A stretch of DNA of 64,000 nt from the NCBI GenBank assembly GCA_036971475.1, contig JBAIZL010000001.1, positions 104,660,850 through 104,724,849 of the forward strand. Reading direction: 5' to 3'. The notes beneath the pieces are model-generated. The model was not told the origin of the DNA. It saw nothing but the letters and a program-made list of their open reading frames with translations, and searched no databases. This stretch comes from Prosapia bicincta (Eukaryota; Arthropoda; Insecta; Hemiptera; Cercopidae). Positions within the stretch are counted from its first letter, which is position 1; each line of letters opens with the position of its first letter. Made by a program: the position numbers and the translations under genes. This document shows positions 31,086 through 46,399 of the stretch, piece after piece.

Positions 31086-32157
31086 CACATTCAGGACGGC
31101 AGCAATATTGGAAATCTCATCAAACTACTGTCTGTTTTTTGTTAACTTCCACACATGTCAGCAGTGGAATTATTGAAATACTATGAGCAATGCATAGCTT
31201 GTCGTTGCATCTAATTATCGTGTCTGTTGTTTTCATCTCAATAATTATATTTCTATCATAAACAGGTTTATTGGAGACATCATAACATTGTATTAGACAT
31301 TAAAATATTGTTTTATTTATCAGATACAATTAAAAAAAAGAAATACAAATGATGAAAACTGTATGACAAATAATAAAACTCAATAAAAAAGACAAGAGAA
31401 AAAAGATAATTTACATAAAAATCTAAAGTACTACAACTAAAATATACTACATACTAAAATTAACCACTCAACGTTTAACTCGGAATGTTTGTTTCTGTTT
31501 ACCCCATGTTTTTCACAAAGTGAAAGAGATCGATAATGAAAACGCAAACATAGATAATGCATTTGTCACGTCCAAGACTATTTATAGCCGAGATTAGCTG
31601 ACATTTATTTACTATAATTTTATGATGAGACATTAGGTTTTCGGGCATCCAAGCATTTTGTCAAGTTTATAGTAGTCTATATTTATAGTAGTCTGTTCCC
31701 ACCTCGAGTAGGTTCATTCACTCTAATAGGACAGTTATCGTTTCTTCTTGCGTTAGTCCACAAAGCTTAGTTTATTTTTTTGATTGTTGTTTTTACCGCA
31801 TATTTTGCCGAGTTAAGTGGTTAAAACTAAAAAAAAAACATTAAAATATAAAAGTTGAACCAAATTAAATCTCTTCATAAAACTCCCTGAAGCATTGTTT
31901 CAGTTGAAGCATCAAAAAGTTAACTTGGAATGCTCAGATTGAAAAACGACTCAGACACAATGTTCTCCAAACTCTTCTAAAGCAGTGACGTAAAAATCAA
32001 ACCTTTATACAAACACTTATCGACACTAGATAAGTATTAATTAGACTGGGAGTGAGATCGCCGTCTCTAAGAAGGGAAGCGAGGAGCGCACCGGCACGCT
32101 CTCAGTGCCTCGTAAGGGAACCCAGAGTATGCCAGTACACTAGCTGTGCTGAACGTG
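31086..32157. mobile_element. Non-autonomous piggyBac-type element with TTAA duplication
   Basis: A 1,072-bp element. TTAA at 31082-31085 and at 32158-32161. Left terminus CACATTCAGGACGGC; right terminus as reverse complement CACGTTCAGCACAGC (12 of 15 identical). No transposase frame was found. The right end has a GC-rich stretch (AGCGAGGAGCGCACCGGCAC). Confidence 0.72.
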
Positions 32158-32161
32158 TTAA

Positions 32162-32724
32162 AAGACAGTCATCCTGATTCAACAATTTTAACACACTACT
32201 CCATCACTTTTGAAGGTATCCTGGTAAATTTTTTGTTCTGAACCTATGATCATCATTAACAATTTATACATCACTTAGTCACTTTTGAACACAATACCTT
32301 AGCGTATGCAGCAACTGCCAGAAGATAAACGTTAGTGGGTTTCTGTTATCTAACAATTAAGAGATAGGAGAAGAGGCCTCTTACTTTGATCTTAGCAGGA
32401 TTAGGAATGAGAGTATTCCCATAGAAACACGACTCGATGATGCCAGTAAGCTACTGACCTGTTTCTTTACTTATTTTCTCACTCAGGAACCCCTTAGCAT
32501 ACAAGAATGTCAACATTGTAAAAACCAATTTCTCTAGTATCCAAGCATCTTGATTAGTTTCCAAATGTATCTTGCATATAAATTTGGCTACATTTTTAAT
32601 TTAACCACATATTACAATGAAATTAAGATGACTTTTTCATATTAACAATAAAATAACAAGAGTAGCTTAGCCCTAGAAAAAGAGCCATTTTAGTATATAA
32701 TTGTATGAGAATATATATTCTTAC
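32162..32724. other. Intron, no recognised feature
   Basis: Sequence between the piggyBac-type element and MED24 exon 32725; nothing recognised. Confidence 0.45.
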
Positions 32725-32902
32725 TTGCATATATGAACACAACCAAGCTGCTGCACAAACAGGTAAGCAACACATAGGGGTTTGCATTGCATCCAGAATA
32801 CGTTTAACATCAGTTGCTGACAAGGCTTCTTGTTCCCAAGCAACTAAAACCTCCCTGATAGCTCCAGGCATATTGGTGCATACATCATTCCAAGCTATTT
32901 GG
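32725..32902 (-). CDS. MED24: MED24 exon (third in this window)
   Basis: A 178-bp exon: acceptor ACATGTTTAG, donor GTAAGA. One leading base completes Ser with the exon at 47871; the end is phase 0. The translation includes QIAWNDVCTNMPGAIREVLV, AWEQEALSATDVKRILDAM and CCLPVCAAAWLCSYMQ. It aligns to the recalled vertebrate stretch QMKWHEACLSISAAILEILN, AWENGVLAFESIQKI, CSLAVCAVAWLVAHV. This exon first revealed the gene. Confidence 0.95.
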
Positions 32903-33079
32903 CTAAACATGTATAGATATTAAATTGTAATTTACGGTATATTCTATTTATAATTTTATAATTCAATTTTACAGTTTTATAGTTCAGAGGTTAAAGAAAA
33001 TTTAAAATTTTCTGATAATAGAAGTTATAGCATCTAATTATGATTGGCATATGGTTATTTAATATATATAAATAAATAA

Positions 33080-33114
<35 letters not shown>

Positions 33115-33171
33115 GTTATGAAGGACAATGTAAAATATATATATGAAGTTATGAAGGACAACGTAAAATAT
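32903..33171. other. Intron with (TA)n and duplicated PLE-end words
   Basis: A (TA)n tract at 33085-33111 is followed by two tandem copies of ATGAAGTTATGAAGGACAA, similar to the outer end of family P, abutting the solo LTR. Confidence 0.5.
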
Positions 33172-34633
33172 TGTAACATTTATAGAATGGGCTATATAAT
33201 ATTATTTAAGAATTGGAAGAATATATTAGAAATAACTCACACAAAATTTAAAAAGAAATTCATTAAAAGATTGGTTAGGTTAAAATTGAAACTAAATTTA
33301 GGTAAAAGCCTAGATTAGTAAATAAGATATTTGAACTGTAAATACATAAAGAAATTTGTTGTATCAAATAAAATTTAAAACAAGATAATCTAATAATAGT
33401 TATATGTTAAACAAAATTGTAAATATTAGTAAAATAGGGCATAAGTAATTACTTGAAGGAAAAAGTGAAAAACGATTGTAAACAATGTAAGGTTATGTTT
33501 GGAAAAGTCCAGTCAAAACACACACATTTCGAAATATTACAAAAGTAAAACACAAAGACACTTCACACACTAATAATAGTAATTAAATAAACACTGGAAG
33601 GTTTGTTAAGGATCGGAAAATTGAAACAGTATGTTAACAAAATTAAAACTGGTGAAAACAATCGCGTTATTGCATTAGCTGTAAAAACAAATATAAGTCG
33701 GTCAGGTGCAGTTTGACTCTAGTGGGAAGGAACGGAACTTCGTTAAATTATAATCCATATGTTTTTTTTTAAGAAGAAGGAGGCCGCCATATTTGTAACT
33801 TTTTAAAAGAAAATCTAGGGACGCGTAGTTAGAGTCTGGCGTGGTGACGCCGAGGAACGGACCTGCCCTGTGCAGTCAAAATTCTATTTATTAGAAACGT
33901 CGTCAAAATTATACAGTTTTGTGAGGAAACTTGGCCAGATTAAACAGGAATAAGAAAATTAAAAGATATAGTACAGTGAAAATATAATTTAAAAGAACTA
34001 AAACGAATTTAAGTGTGTAAAAAGTGAAAATTAAAGAGAACAGAATTCTACGTGTGAGCAAGCAGCCATTCGCCGTTATTTGATAAGTTAAGTACCTAGC
34101 GCTATATAAAAAAATAAACTTTAGTGGACTCTTAGGATAATAGGGTAGTTTAAAATTGTACATTAGAATATCTTGTGATTAATAGTAATAAGATCATAAT
34201 CCAGTTCAAATAGTTTCGCCTTTTTTGCTCATTCCAAATTAAAGTTTTTCCATCAGGAAAATATTTATTAAACAAATTTCAAAATTTAATATTGTTTTCA
34301 AAATTTATTTAATTAACAAAAGAAGTAAAAATATAGCCCATGCTATGAACCCCGAGATAGTAAGAGATCGTAAAATTAGCCAAGGGTATTAAAATTGTGT
34401 AACTATAAAATCAAAAGAAATAAGAGTTAAACCGAGTTTGTTAAAACTTGTTAAGTTGTAAATTTTTGTTCTGTGTATTGTTTTAAATGTTGAAATAAGA
34501 AATGTTATAACAAATGAATTATGAATTGTTCCTGAGTAAGTTTTTGTGTTTTAACTAGAAATTTGATATATATTATAAAAGAAATATTTAATAGTAAAAC
34601 ATCGTTGTATTGTGTTTTAAAAATAACATTACA
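33172..34633 (+). mobile_element. Probable solo LTR, copy 2
   Basis: A 1,462-bp copy of the repeat described at 19104: TGTAACATTTATAGAATGGG start, ATAACATTACA end, same GC-rich middle (GACGCGTAGTTAGAGTC), same GATAAGTTAAGTACCTAGCG region and AAACCCCGAGATAG-like word. Small indels throughout; by eye well over 85% identical to copy 1. Confidence 0.6.
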
Positions 34634-34644
34634 ATATATATATA

Positions 34645-35510
34645 GATTGCTATTGCTATAACAAAAATTAAATGAAGAATTAGATAACATTACAAAAATA
34701 GCAATAGAATATGGATACAACAAACACCTTATAAAAAATATATACAATAAATTCACAAAAAAACCTAACCTCAACACAACACTACAACTGGAACACAAAA
34801 ATAATAAAAATAAAAAAATCTACCTAAAATATAAATATTTACCAATTACATAATAGAAAAGATAACAAATATATACAACAAAGAATACTACACTCCAACA
34901 TACAAACCAAACAACAAAATAATAAAATATCTTAATAACACAAACCACAAAACAAATTCAGAAAAACATAACCTATCAGGAATTTACAAAATTACATGTA
35001 ACAACTGTAACACATTTTACATAGGGAAAACAACCAGATCATTTAAAATAAGATTTGAAGAACATTATAGAGCATTCAAAAACAAAAATTCAAAAGTATC
35101 AAATGTTGCAGCACACCTAATATCACATAAACATGAAATAACCAATTACGAAAATAACCTAACCATACTTGAAATAAATAATAACCCAATAGAACTAAAC
35201 TCACTAGAAAAATACCACATTTATAAAAACATACACAACAATTTAATGAATCTACAAACAACATATGCAGAAGACATACTATTTAAAAACATTATACACG
35301 AGACTCAAGAGGAAACATGTATGACGTCAACAAGTACGAACACCACGAACCGAACATCCACACCAGAAAAATTGAGAAAAATAAATCAGTGATTCGACAA
35401 TGGTCAAGTGACCGAAAGGCACCTCATCACACAAGGTAAAATCATTGCACTTAATGGTGGATAAAATTACTTACAATAGTAATATATTAACTTCATATAG
35501 TCAGTGCAAT
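34645..35510 (+). mobile_element. PLE family P, 3' part with GIY-YIG
   Basis: Starts inside the RT-to-endonuclease linker (KLNEELDNITK-like). The stretch from about 34975 reads SGIYKITCNNCNTFYIGKTT and RSFKIRFEEHYRAFKNKN, a complete GIY-YIG core with CxxC, then the tail to a stop near 35391. Frameshifts are upstream of the domain only. The non-coding end carries a ribozyme-like motif (35389-35430). It joins PLE N2 at about 35513. Confidence 0.8.
35389..35430 (+). ncRNA. Hammerhead-like motif, PLE family P
   Basis: GUGAU/AUCAC, core UCGACAA plus U, GGUCA/UGACC with AG loop, GAA, AGG-CA-CCU, cleavage after C35425. The stem III loop differs from other copies (CA instead of UG or UA), while all paired bases are the same. 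Confidence 0.45.
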
Positions 35511-35512
35511 TG

Positions 35513-36418
35513 AGGGAATGGGTAAAAAGGAACAGCAATGGGCACCAGAATGGCACCATCGTACGCAAATCTGTACATGGGATTGTTGGAAGAAAGTTTT
35601 CTAAAGACACAAACACACCAGCCATTATGTTGGTATAGATATATAGATGACATCTTCCTAATTTGGATACAGGGTGCTTCAACACTTGAGGCATTTTTAG
35701 ACAGCCTGACACAATTCTCCACAATTCAATTTACCTGGGAGAAATCTACATCAGCCATCACCTTTTTGGATATAGAGGTAACACTCCAGAATGGAAATAT
35801 CAACACAGGAATTCACATCAAACCGACAAACCACCTACAATATCTCCATTTCGACAGCAACCACCCAATAAACATAAAACGATCCATTCCATACAGTCAA
35901 GCAATCAGGGGTAAGAGAATCTGTTCGAATGATAGGGAATTGGAAGATTTTAATAGAAAGATATCAACAGCCTTCCAGAGAAGAGGATACCCAAAAAGAA
36001 TCGTTGAAAACCAAATTCATTCAGCACAATCCTCGGTTCACCATAAACCACAAACAGAACAAAATAAACTGTCTTTAATAACAGACTACCATTCTGGTCT
36101 ACATAAACTCAACAAGATATTGAGAGAAGGCTTCAAAATTCTTCAAGCTTCCGTCCACACCAAAAATCTTTTCACCGATCCATCGCAAATTTGGTACAAG
36201 CAACCTTCCAACTTGAAAAACATCCTAGTACATCCTAAACTACCAGACCCTGATGCAGAGAAACCACACAAACTTTCTCATGGCTCCTTCCCATGCAATA
36301 GACCTAGATGCAAGACGTGTCCAATACACCCCTCAGCAAATAGTTTCAACAGCCAAACAACAAAAATGGTCTTCAAAATACAGGGTCATCATAATTGTAC
36401 ATCGAAAAATGTCATATA
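35513..36418 (+). pseudogene. PLE N2 RT part (5'-truncated, split by a mariner)
   Basis: An open frame from about 35538 with GTRMAPSYANLYMGLLEE, WYRYIDDIFLIW (intact YIDD), FLDIEVTLQNG, and the Cys cluster CNRPRCKTCPIH, ending at the mariner insertion at 36419. The RT motifs before the GTRMAPS box are missing because of 5' truncation. Without the insertion the frame would continue into the GIY-YIG part at 37313. Confidence 0.88.
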
Positions 36419-37310
36419 CAGAGTGCGGCAGCATAACTTCCTTTTTTTAAATGCTCGCCATTCAGTTAGTTGATTTTATAGCGGAGCGCTAGTGGTTTCG
36501 TTCAATAGGAGGTACAGTAAAGTTTTGTCCCTATACGTTTTAATTGCCATCATGCGTTAGAATAGTGAGGAGCGTGCTTTTGCCATTGAGGCCTACTTTT
36601 TAAGCGGATGTTTGGTTATTGCAACACAGCGCGCATTTCGGAATCGCTTTAATTTAGCCCCGTTGGCTCCCGTCCCAAACCGCAAATCAATTGTTACATG
36701 GATCACTACATATAGAGAAACTGCAAGTGCGACAAAACGAATAACTGGAGTCCCTCGGCCCGTTAGATCACCTGAGAACATTGAAGCAGTGAGAGCGTCA
36801 ATGTTGCGATCACCACGGCGTTCTGCGCGCAAACACGCATCTGCCCTTGGACTATCCGATCGTTCTGTGAGAAGAATTCTTTGTGATGATCTTCATTTTC
36901 ATCCCTATAAGATGGCGATAGTGCAGGAACTTTCAGAACGTGACTTCAATTCCCGGATGAACGCGTGTGAGCTTCTTCTTGATGTCGTTCCCGAGGGTGC
37001 TATTGTTTTTTTTAGCGACGTAGCCCATTTTCATTTATGTGGGTCGGTTAACAAACAAAACATGCGCTACTGGGCTGACATTGCCAACATAACACCTGCT
37101 ACGCTAACAAGAGTCATGACAAACGCCAGAAATCGGTTTACGCAATGTATGAAGAATAAGAGACGTCACCTAACAGATTTGATCTTTAAAACAATGTAAA
37201 TAAAAACTTTAGACATTTACCTACATTTTAAAAAATAAATAAATATTTTCAGATGCATACAATAGTTTTTATAAAGTTTTCAAAAAAGGAAGTTATGCTG
37301 ACGCACCCTG
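36419..37310 (+). mobile_element. Mariner-type derivative nested in PLE N2
   Basis: An 892-bp element. Left terminus CAGAGTGCGGCAGCATAACT, right terminus as reverse complement CAGGGTGCGTCAGCATAACT, about 29 bases with three or four differences. The PLE sequence TA is duplicated on both sides (36417-36418 and 37311-37312), exactly at the position of the empty site in N1 and N4 (GTCATA-TA-CCAGC). The transposase inside is internally deleted. Confidence 0.93.
36552..37199 (+). pseudogene. Mariner-type transposase, catalytic middle deleted
   Basis: The original start is probably ATG 36552; codon 3 is TAG (36558-36560). After it the frame is open to 37199: ERAFAIEAYFLSG, VIATQRAFRNRF, the first HTH, RPVRSPENIEAVRASM, the second HTH (SARKHASALGLSDRSVRRIL), YKMAIVQELSERDF and VFFSDVAHFHLCG (first catalytic Asp; usual SDEAHF is changed to SDVAHF). 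Then MRYWAD joins directly to IANITPATLTRVMTNARNRF. About 130 residues with the second and third catalytic residues are gone. The DNA-binding half is intact apart from the early stop. Confidence 0.88.
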
Positions 37311-37312
37311 TA

Positions 37313-37950
37313 CCAGCTACAATGTTAACTTTGCTCAGCACAGTACATAGGCCTGACCACGGATGGTCTGAATATCAGAATGAATGGCCACAGACATGAT
37401 GTTAAAATTATGAATATGGATAGACCAACAGCTCAACATGCTGCGAGTCACAACATCACAACTTTTGATGACTACTATACCACAAAAATAATTAAATCAC
37501 TCCCCCCTGATTGCAATCCCTCAGAACTGAGAAGATGGGAACTATCATACCAGTGGTATACCAAGTCCAGAGAATCCCCTAACCTCAACATCAGATAAAT
37601 CCATTCATTTTTTTTTCCAAATAGCCTTATCTCTTTTCCCCTGACAGACTTATATAAACTATAATCACTCATATGTTCATGGAAACAATATATATATATC
37701 TTTAATCTGTGCATCTGTGACATCTGATTTCTACTCTACACAATCTGTGATTACAATTATTTTATTTCATTCTCTCATATTTCTTTTTGTGTTTTCTCTT
37801 CGATTGTCAAAGACCACTGTGTGGTTGAAATATTTCATTGTTTAAGTGCTTTTATGTGTTTCTATTTCAAGACTACAGAGTGGACTCTTACCAAGGTAAG
37901 TCTGTCAGTCTCCTAGTTCAAAAAATCTAAATAATCTTTACCAACCAAAA
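37313..37950 (+). mobile_element. PLE N2, GIY-YIG part and 3' end
   Basis: Continues N2 after the mariner: the YIGLTTDGLNIRMNGH text, then the tail to a stop at 37598, with a frameshift near 37320 (CAATGTTAACTTT instead of TGTAAACTTT). The 3' non-coding end runs through CTGACAGACTTATATAAACT, the CACTGTGTGGTTGAAATA stretch, the donor-like TTACCAAGGTAAGTCTG and the outer AACCAAAACTAACC word, then (TA)n. Confidence 0.85.
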
Positions 37951-37955
37951 CTAAC

Positions 37956-38381
<426 letters not shown>

Positions 38382-38384
<3 letters not shown>

Positions 38385-39858
38385 AACATTTATAGAATGG
38401 GCTATATAATGTACTTTAAGAATTGGAAAAATAAATTAGAAATAACTCACACAAAATTTAAAAAGAAATTCATTAAAAGATTGGTTAGATTAAATTGAAA
38501 CTAAATTTAGGTAAAAGCCTAGAATTGTAAACAAGGTATGTGAACTGTAAAATCGATTAGGAAATGTGTTATATCAAAACCCCTAACACATAAATTAAAA
38601 CAAGATAATCTAATAATAGTTATGTGTAAACAAAATTGTAAATATTAGTAACATAGGGCATAAGTAATTACTTGAAGGAGAAAGTGAAATACGATTGTAA
38701 ACAATGAGATTAGAAAGGTTATGTTTCTATGAAGTCCAGGCAAAACACACACATTTCGAAATATTACAAAAGTAAAACACAAAGACACTTCACACACTAA
38801 TAATAGTAATTAAATAAATACTGGAAGGTTGGTTAAAGATCAGAAAATTGAAGCAGTATGTTAACCAAATTAAAACGGTGAAAATAGTTCGTTGACATTA
38901 ACAGATGTAGAAAGCAAGAAGTAGGTCAGTTGCAGTCGACTCTAGTGGGAAGGAGCGGAACTTCGTTAAATTAGAGCATATGATTTTTGTTTTGAAGAAG
39001 GAAGCCGCCATATTAAAAAAACAAACAATTGTTTAAAATCTAAGGACGCGTAGTTAGAGTCAGTCTGGCGTGGGGACGCCGAGGAAGCAGACCTTTCTTA
39101 GAAGTCAAAATTTTAAATTGGAAGGAATTCGTCAAAATTATACCTTTTTTTGAAGAAACTTGGCAAATTTAAATAAGGATAAGAAAATGTAAAGATAAAG
39201 TACAGTGGTAATATAATTTGAAGGAACTAAAACGAATTTAAATGTGTAAAAAGTGAAATTTGAAGAGAACGGAATCTTACGTAAGCGAACTGCAGAATTT
39301 TGGTATTTGATAAGTTAAGTATATATAGCGCTATAAAAAAATAAACTTTAGTGGACTCTTGAGATAATAGGGAAGTTTAATTTTGTACATTAGAATATCT
39401 TGTGATTAATAGTAATAAGAACATAATCCAGTTCAAATATTTTCGCCTTTTTGCTCATTCCAAATTAAAGTTTTTCCATCAGGAAAATATTTATTAAAAA
39501 AAATTTCAAAATTTAATATTGTTTTTCAAAATTTATTTAATTAACAAAAGAAGTAAAACTATAGCCCAAGCTATAAACCCCGAGATAGTAAGAGATCGTA
39601 AAATTAGCCTGGGGTATATGAAAATTTGTAACTAAAAATCAAAGAAAGTGAGTTTAGTATATTGTGTTAAAATTTGTTAAGTTATATTTTTTGTTTATGG
39701 TTTAAATGTTTGTTGTTTAAAGGATGAAATAAAAATTGTTATAATAAAGAATTTAAATATCTCTGAGCGTTTTTGTTTTAAATAGAAATTTGATATCATC
39801 AATAAAATAAATAAATAATAATAATAAAAAAAATTGTAAAGCGTTTTATAAAAAGTTT

Positions 39859-39861
<3 letters not shown>
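38382..39861 (+). mobile_element. Probable solo LTR, copy 3
   Basis: A 1,480-bp copy of the repeat at 19104, between long (TA)n tracts. The ends are TGTAACATTTATAGAATGGG and AAAAAGTTTACA. It shares the GGGGACGCCGAGGAAGC word and differs more from copies 1 and 2 in its last 250 bases. Confidence 0.6.

Positions 39862-39927
<66 letters not shown>
39862..39927. repeat. (TA)n microsatellite
   Basis: TA repeat between solo LTR copy 3 and PLE N3. Confidence 0.95.
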
Positions 39928-39930
<3 letters not shown>

Positions 39931-42900
39931 AGGTTAGTTTTGGTTGGTAAAGATTATTTAGATTTTTTGAACTAGGAGACTGACAGACTTACCTTGGTAA
40001 GAGTCCACTCTGTAGTCTTGAAATAGAAACACATAAAAGCACTTAAACAATGATATATTTCAACCACACAGTGGTATTTGTCAATCGAAGAGAAAACACA
40101 AAAAGAAATATGAGAGAATGAAATAAAATAATTGTAATCACAGATTGTGTAGAGTAGAAATCAGATGTCACAGATGCACAGATTAAAGATATATATATTG
40201 TTTCCATGAACATATGAGTGATTATAGTTTATATAAGTCTGTTAGGGGAAAAGAGATAAGGCTATTTGGAAAAAAAAATGAATGGATTTATCTGATGTTG
40301 AGGTTAGGGGATTTTCTGGACTTGGTATACCACTGGTATGATAGTTCCCACCTTCTCAGTTCTGAGGGATTGCAATCAGGGGGGAGTGATTTAATTATTT
40401 TTGTGGTATAGCAGTCATGAAAAGTTGTGATGTGACTCACAGCATGTTGAGCTGTTGGTCTATCCATATTCATAATTTTAACATCATGTCTGTGGCCATT
40501 CATTCTGATATTCAGACCATCCGCGGTCAGGTCTATGTACTGTGCTGAGCAAAGTTTACATTGTAGCTGTTATATGACATTTTTCGATGTACAATTATGA
40601 TGACCCTGTATTTTGAAGACCATTTTTGTTGTTTGGCTGTTGAAACTATTTGCTGAGGGGTGTATTGGACACGTCTTGCATCTAGGTCTATTACATGGGA
40701 AGGAGCCATGAGGAAGTTTGTGTAGTTTCTCTGCATCAGGGTCTGGTAGTTTAGGATGTACTAGGATGTTTTTCAAGTTGGGAGGTTGCTTGTACCAAAT
40801 TTGCGGTGGATCGGTGAAAAGATTTTTGGTGTGGACGGAACCTTGAAGAATTTTGAAGCCATCTCTCAATATCTTGTTGAGATTATGTAGACCAGGATGG
40901 TAGTCTGTTATTAAAGACAGTTTATTGTGTTCTGTTTGTGGTTTATGGTGAACTGAGGATTGTGCTGAATGAATTTGGTTTTCAATGAGTTTTTTTGGGT
41001 ATCCTCTTCTCTGGAAGGCTGTTGATATCTTTCTATTAAAATCTTCCAATTCCCTATCATTCGAACAGATTCTCTTACCCCTGATTGCTTGACTGTATGG
41101 AATGGATCGTTTTATGTTTATTGGGTGGTTGCTGTCGAAATGGAGATATTGTAGGTGGTTTGTAGGTTTGATGTGAATTCCTGTGTTGATATTTCCATTC
41201 TGGAGTGTTACCTCTACATCCAAAAAGGTGATGGCTGATGTAGATTTCTCCCAGGTAAATTGAAGTGTGGAGAATTGTGTCAGGCTGTCTAAAAATGTCT
41301 CAAGTGTTGAAGCACCCTGTGCCCAAATTAGGAAGATGTCATCTATACCAACATAATGGCTGGTGTGTTTGTGTCTTTAGAAAACTTTCTTCCAACAATC
41401 CCATGTACAGATTTGCGTACGATGGTGCCATTCTGGTACCCATTGCTGTTCCCTTTATTTGAAGGTAGTTCCTTCCCTCAAACTGAAAGTTGTTCTTCTC
41501 GAGGATGAACCTGGTCAGGTTCACAAGAAAAGGTGTAGTGGGAGAAGGCTTGCCTGGGCATTTGTTTAGAAAATTCTCTATTGCAGATAGGCCATGTGCA
41601 TGAGGGATCTTGGTATAGAGAGAGGTGACATCTATGGTGACCAAAATAGTTACCGGGGATAGAGGTACAGATATTTGTGAGAGTCGATCTATGAAGTGAT
41701 TGGTGTCCTGGGTATGTGATGGAAGGTTCTTTACTAAGGGTTGAAAGTGTGAGTCGAGGAAAGCTGAAATTCTTCCCGTTACTGAATTGCAGCCAGAAAT
41801 TATTGGTCTACCAGGTGGAGGGATTATGTTTTTGTGGATCTTTGGTAATATATAGAATTGAGGAGTAGAGGGGTTTTCATTATATAATAATTTTAAAGAT
41901 GTTTCCGAAATATTTTGTTCAGGAGCTGTATATTGTTGTGATGTCTAAGAGTAAATTGTTGAATTCTGTAGTAGGGTTATCTGTTAGTATTTTGTATGTT
42001 GTGATGTCTGACAGTTGCTTATTTGCTTCTTTGATGTAGTCTTCTTTGTTCATGATGACAGTGGTTGAACCTTTACCTGCTGGAAGAATCATATCTTTAT
42101 TGTTTTTCAACAAAAATATTGCCGCCTTTTCTAATTTGGTAAGGTTAGGTTTAGTCTTCAGATTTTTAGTGAAATTTATATCGGTGATGCTTTGCATGAT
42201 AAAGTTGATGTAAAGTTCAATGGGGTGATCAGGTGGTAGTGGTGGTGGATCCCAGTTGGAGGGTGGTTTGAATTTTGCAAGACATACGTCTATGTTTGTA
42301 TCCGTTGTTGAAAGTTGGTGTCTGACCTATATAATTTTTTTTATCCTAAGTTTTCTGGCAAAGCTGAAAACATCTTTTCCTAACTTGAATTGGTCTATTT
42401 CCTTAGTTGGTGTGAATGACAGGCCCTTAGAAATTACTTGTAGTTCATGTTCCGAGAGTGTATGGTTGGAAATATTGTGCACGGCAACTGTTTTTGGTGA
42501 AGGGTTATTTCTTATATCGGGACTGTTATTATTATTATTTTTGTTATTTAGCAATAATGATTGGGTTGGCAGTTTAGGGAGTTGTCCACAAGGTACTGGT
42601 ATCTTGAAGAGAGAACTTAGGCTAGGTTTGTCACAAACAAGAGGTGGTTTGTCGGCAGGTAAAACTGGATTATCATATTTTTTGATTTGGCCAAAAAGAT
42701 TTATTTCTTGAATGCAGAGTTTTGAAAGTTTATGTATTTTATTCTTTGCAAGATTGTTTTGCAGTATGTATGCTTTATTGAGAGTATCTTCCATTTGTTG
42801 TATTAGATATGGAAAATTGGAGGTAATTAATTTGGCAGTTGAGGTTCGTAATTCAGATAATTCGACTTGTTCTTGTTTGTGACACTGTAAGACCAAACGT

Positions 42901-43200
42901 GTAATTTGGAAAGAGTTGTTTTTGTAAATTGGAGAAATAACAGTTTTGATATACTGGGGCATACCTGACAGTGGTGATTTCATATTTAAACCCTTTGGTG
43001 TAATGCCTAGATTTAGGCATGCTTCTAAAAACAGTATATGCATGTTTATTTTTGAGATTTTAAAAGCCAGGTTTTTAAGCTGTTTCAAATACAGCTTAGG
43101 AAGATTCATTATATATAAGATAGAAAAGGAGGAAAGAACACATACAAAGATAGAGAAGGAATATGAAAATGGAAAGATTAAATATATGTTTATATATTTT
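39928..43200 (-). mobile_element. Penelope-like element N3 (family N), longest copy
   Basis: The most complete N copy in length. The 3' end starts at TTAGGTTAGTTTTGGTTGG (about 39930) and the coding region reaches an N-terminal Met at 43109. 43110-43200 is then its 5' untranslated part. It abuts N4, whose first 400 bases are again a minus-oriented N 3' end. Confidence 0.85.
40288..43109 (-). pseudogene. PLE N3 protein, full length but broken
   Basis: The N-terminal region (42327-43109, 260 residues) is absent in N1: FKISKINMHILFLEACLNLG, VLQCHKQEQVELSELRTS and CIQEINLFGQIKKYDN. A frameshift near 42325 follows, then the RT with breaks near 41930 (a rearranged TTGTGATGTC stretch). An 8-bp deletion removes YIDD at 41343-41345. 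A TAC to TAA change truncates before the GIY-YIG core (about 40572). A 3-bp loss lies in the AASHN stretch. Full length would be about 900 residues. Confidence 0.85.
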
Positions 43201-46122
<2,922 letters not shown>

Positions 46123-46169
<47 letters not shown>

Positions 46170-46195
46170 CACATATGTGTGTGTGTGTGTGTGTT
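46123..46195. repeat. (TA)n and (TG)n microsatellite
   Basis: TA repeat passing into a short TG repeat. Confidence 0.95.
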
Positions 46196-46396
46196 TCACT
46201 TGCCTGTTGATGGAAAAAATAGGACAATATGATGGATTCGTTCTATGCTACATGTACCCTCTCTTTTACAATAGGAAAGATAGAAACAATCAGCTGTGTG
46301 TACAAGTCTGGCCAAAGGGATAATATCATCTACTCTTGCAAAGTTAAAATGATTTGGGAAAGAAAGAAAGATAACAGTTGCTTTAATAAACAGCAA
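46196..46396 (-). pseudogene. Unidentified coding-like fragment
   Basis: A minus-strand frame of 66 codons with a protein-like composition (HFNFARVDDIIPLARLV, DCFYLSYCKREG, CSIERIHHIV). It has no Met-initiated context, promoter or continuation and starts right at the (TG)n tract. I do not recognise the family. A decayed transposon gene is the likeliest source. Confidence 0.3.
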
Positions 46397-46399
46397 TAT

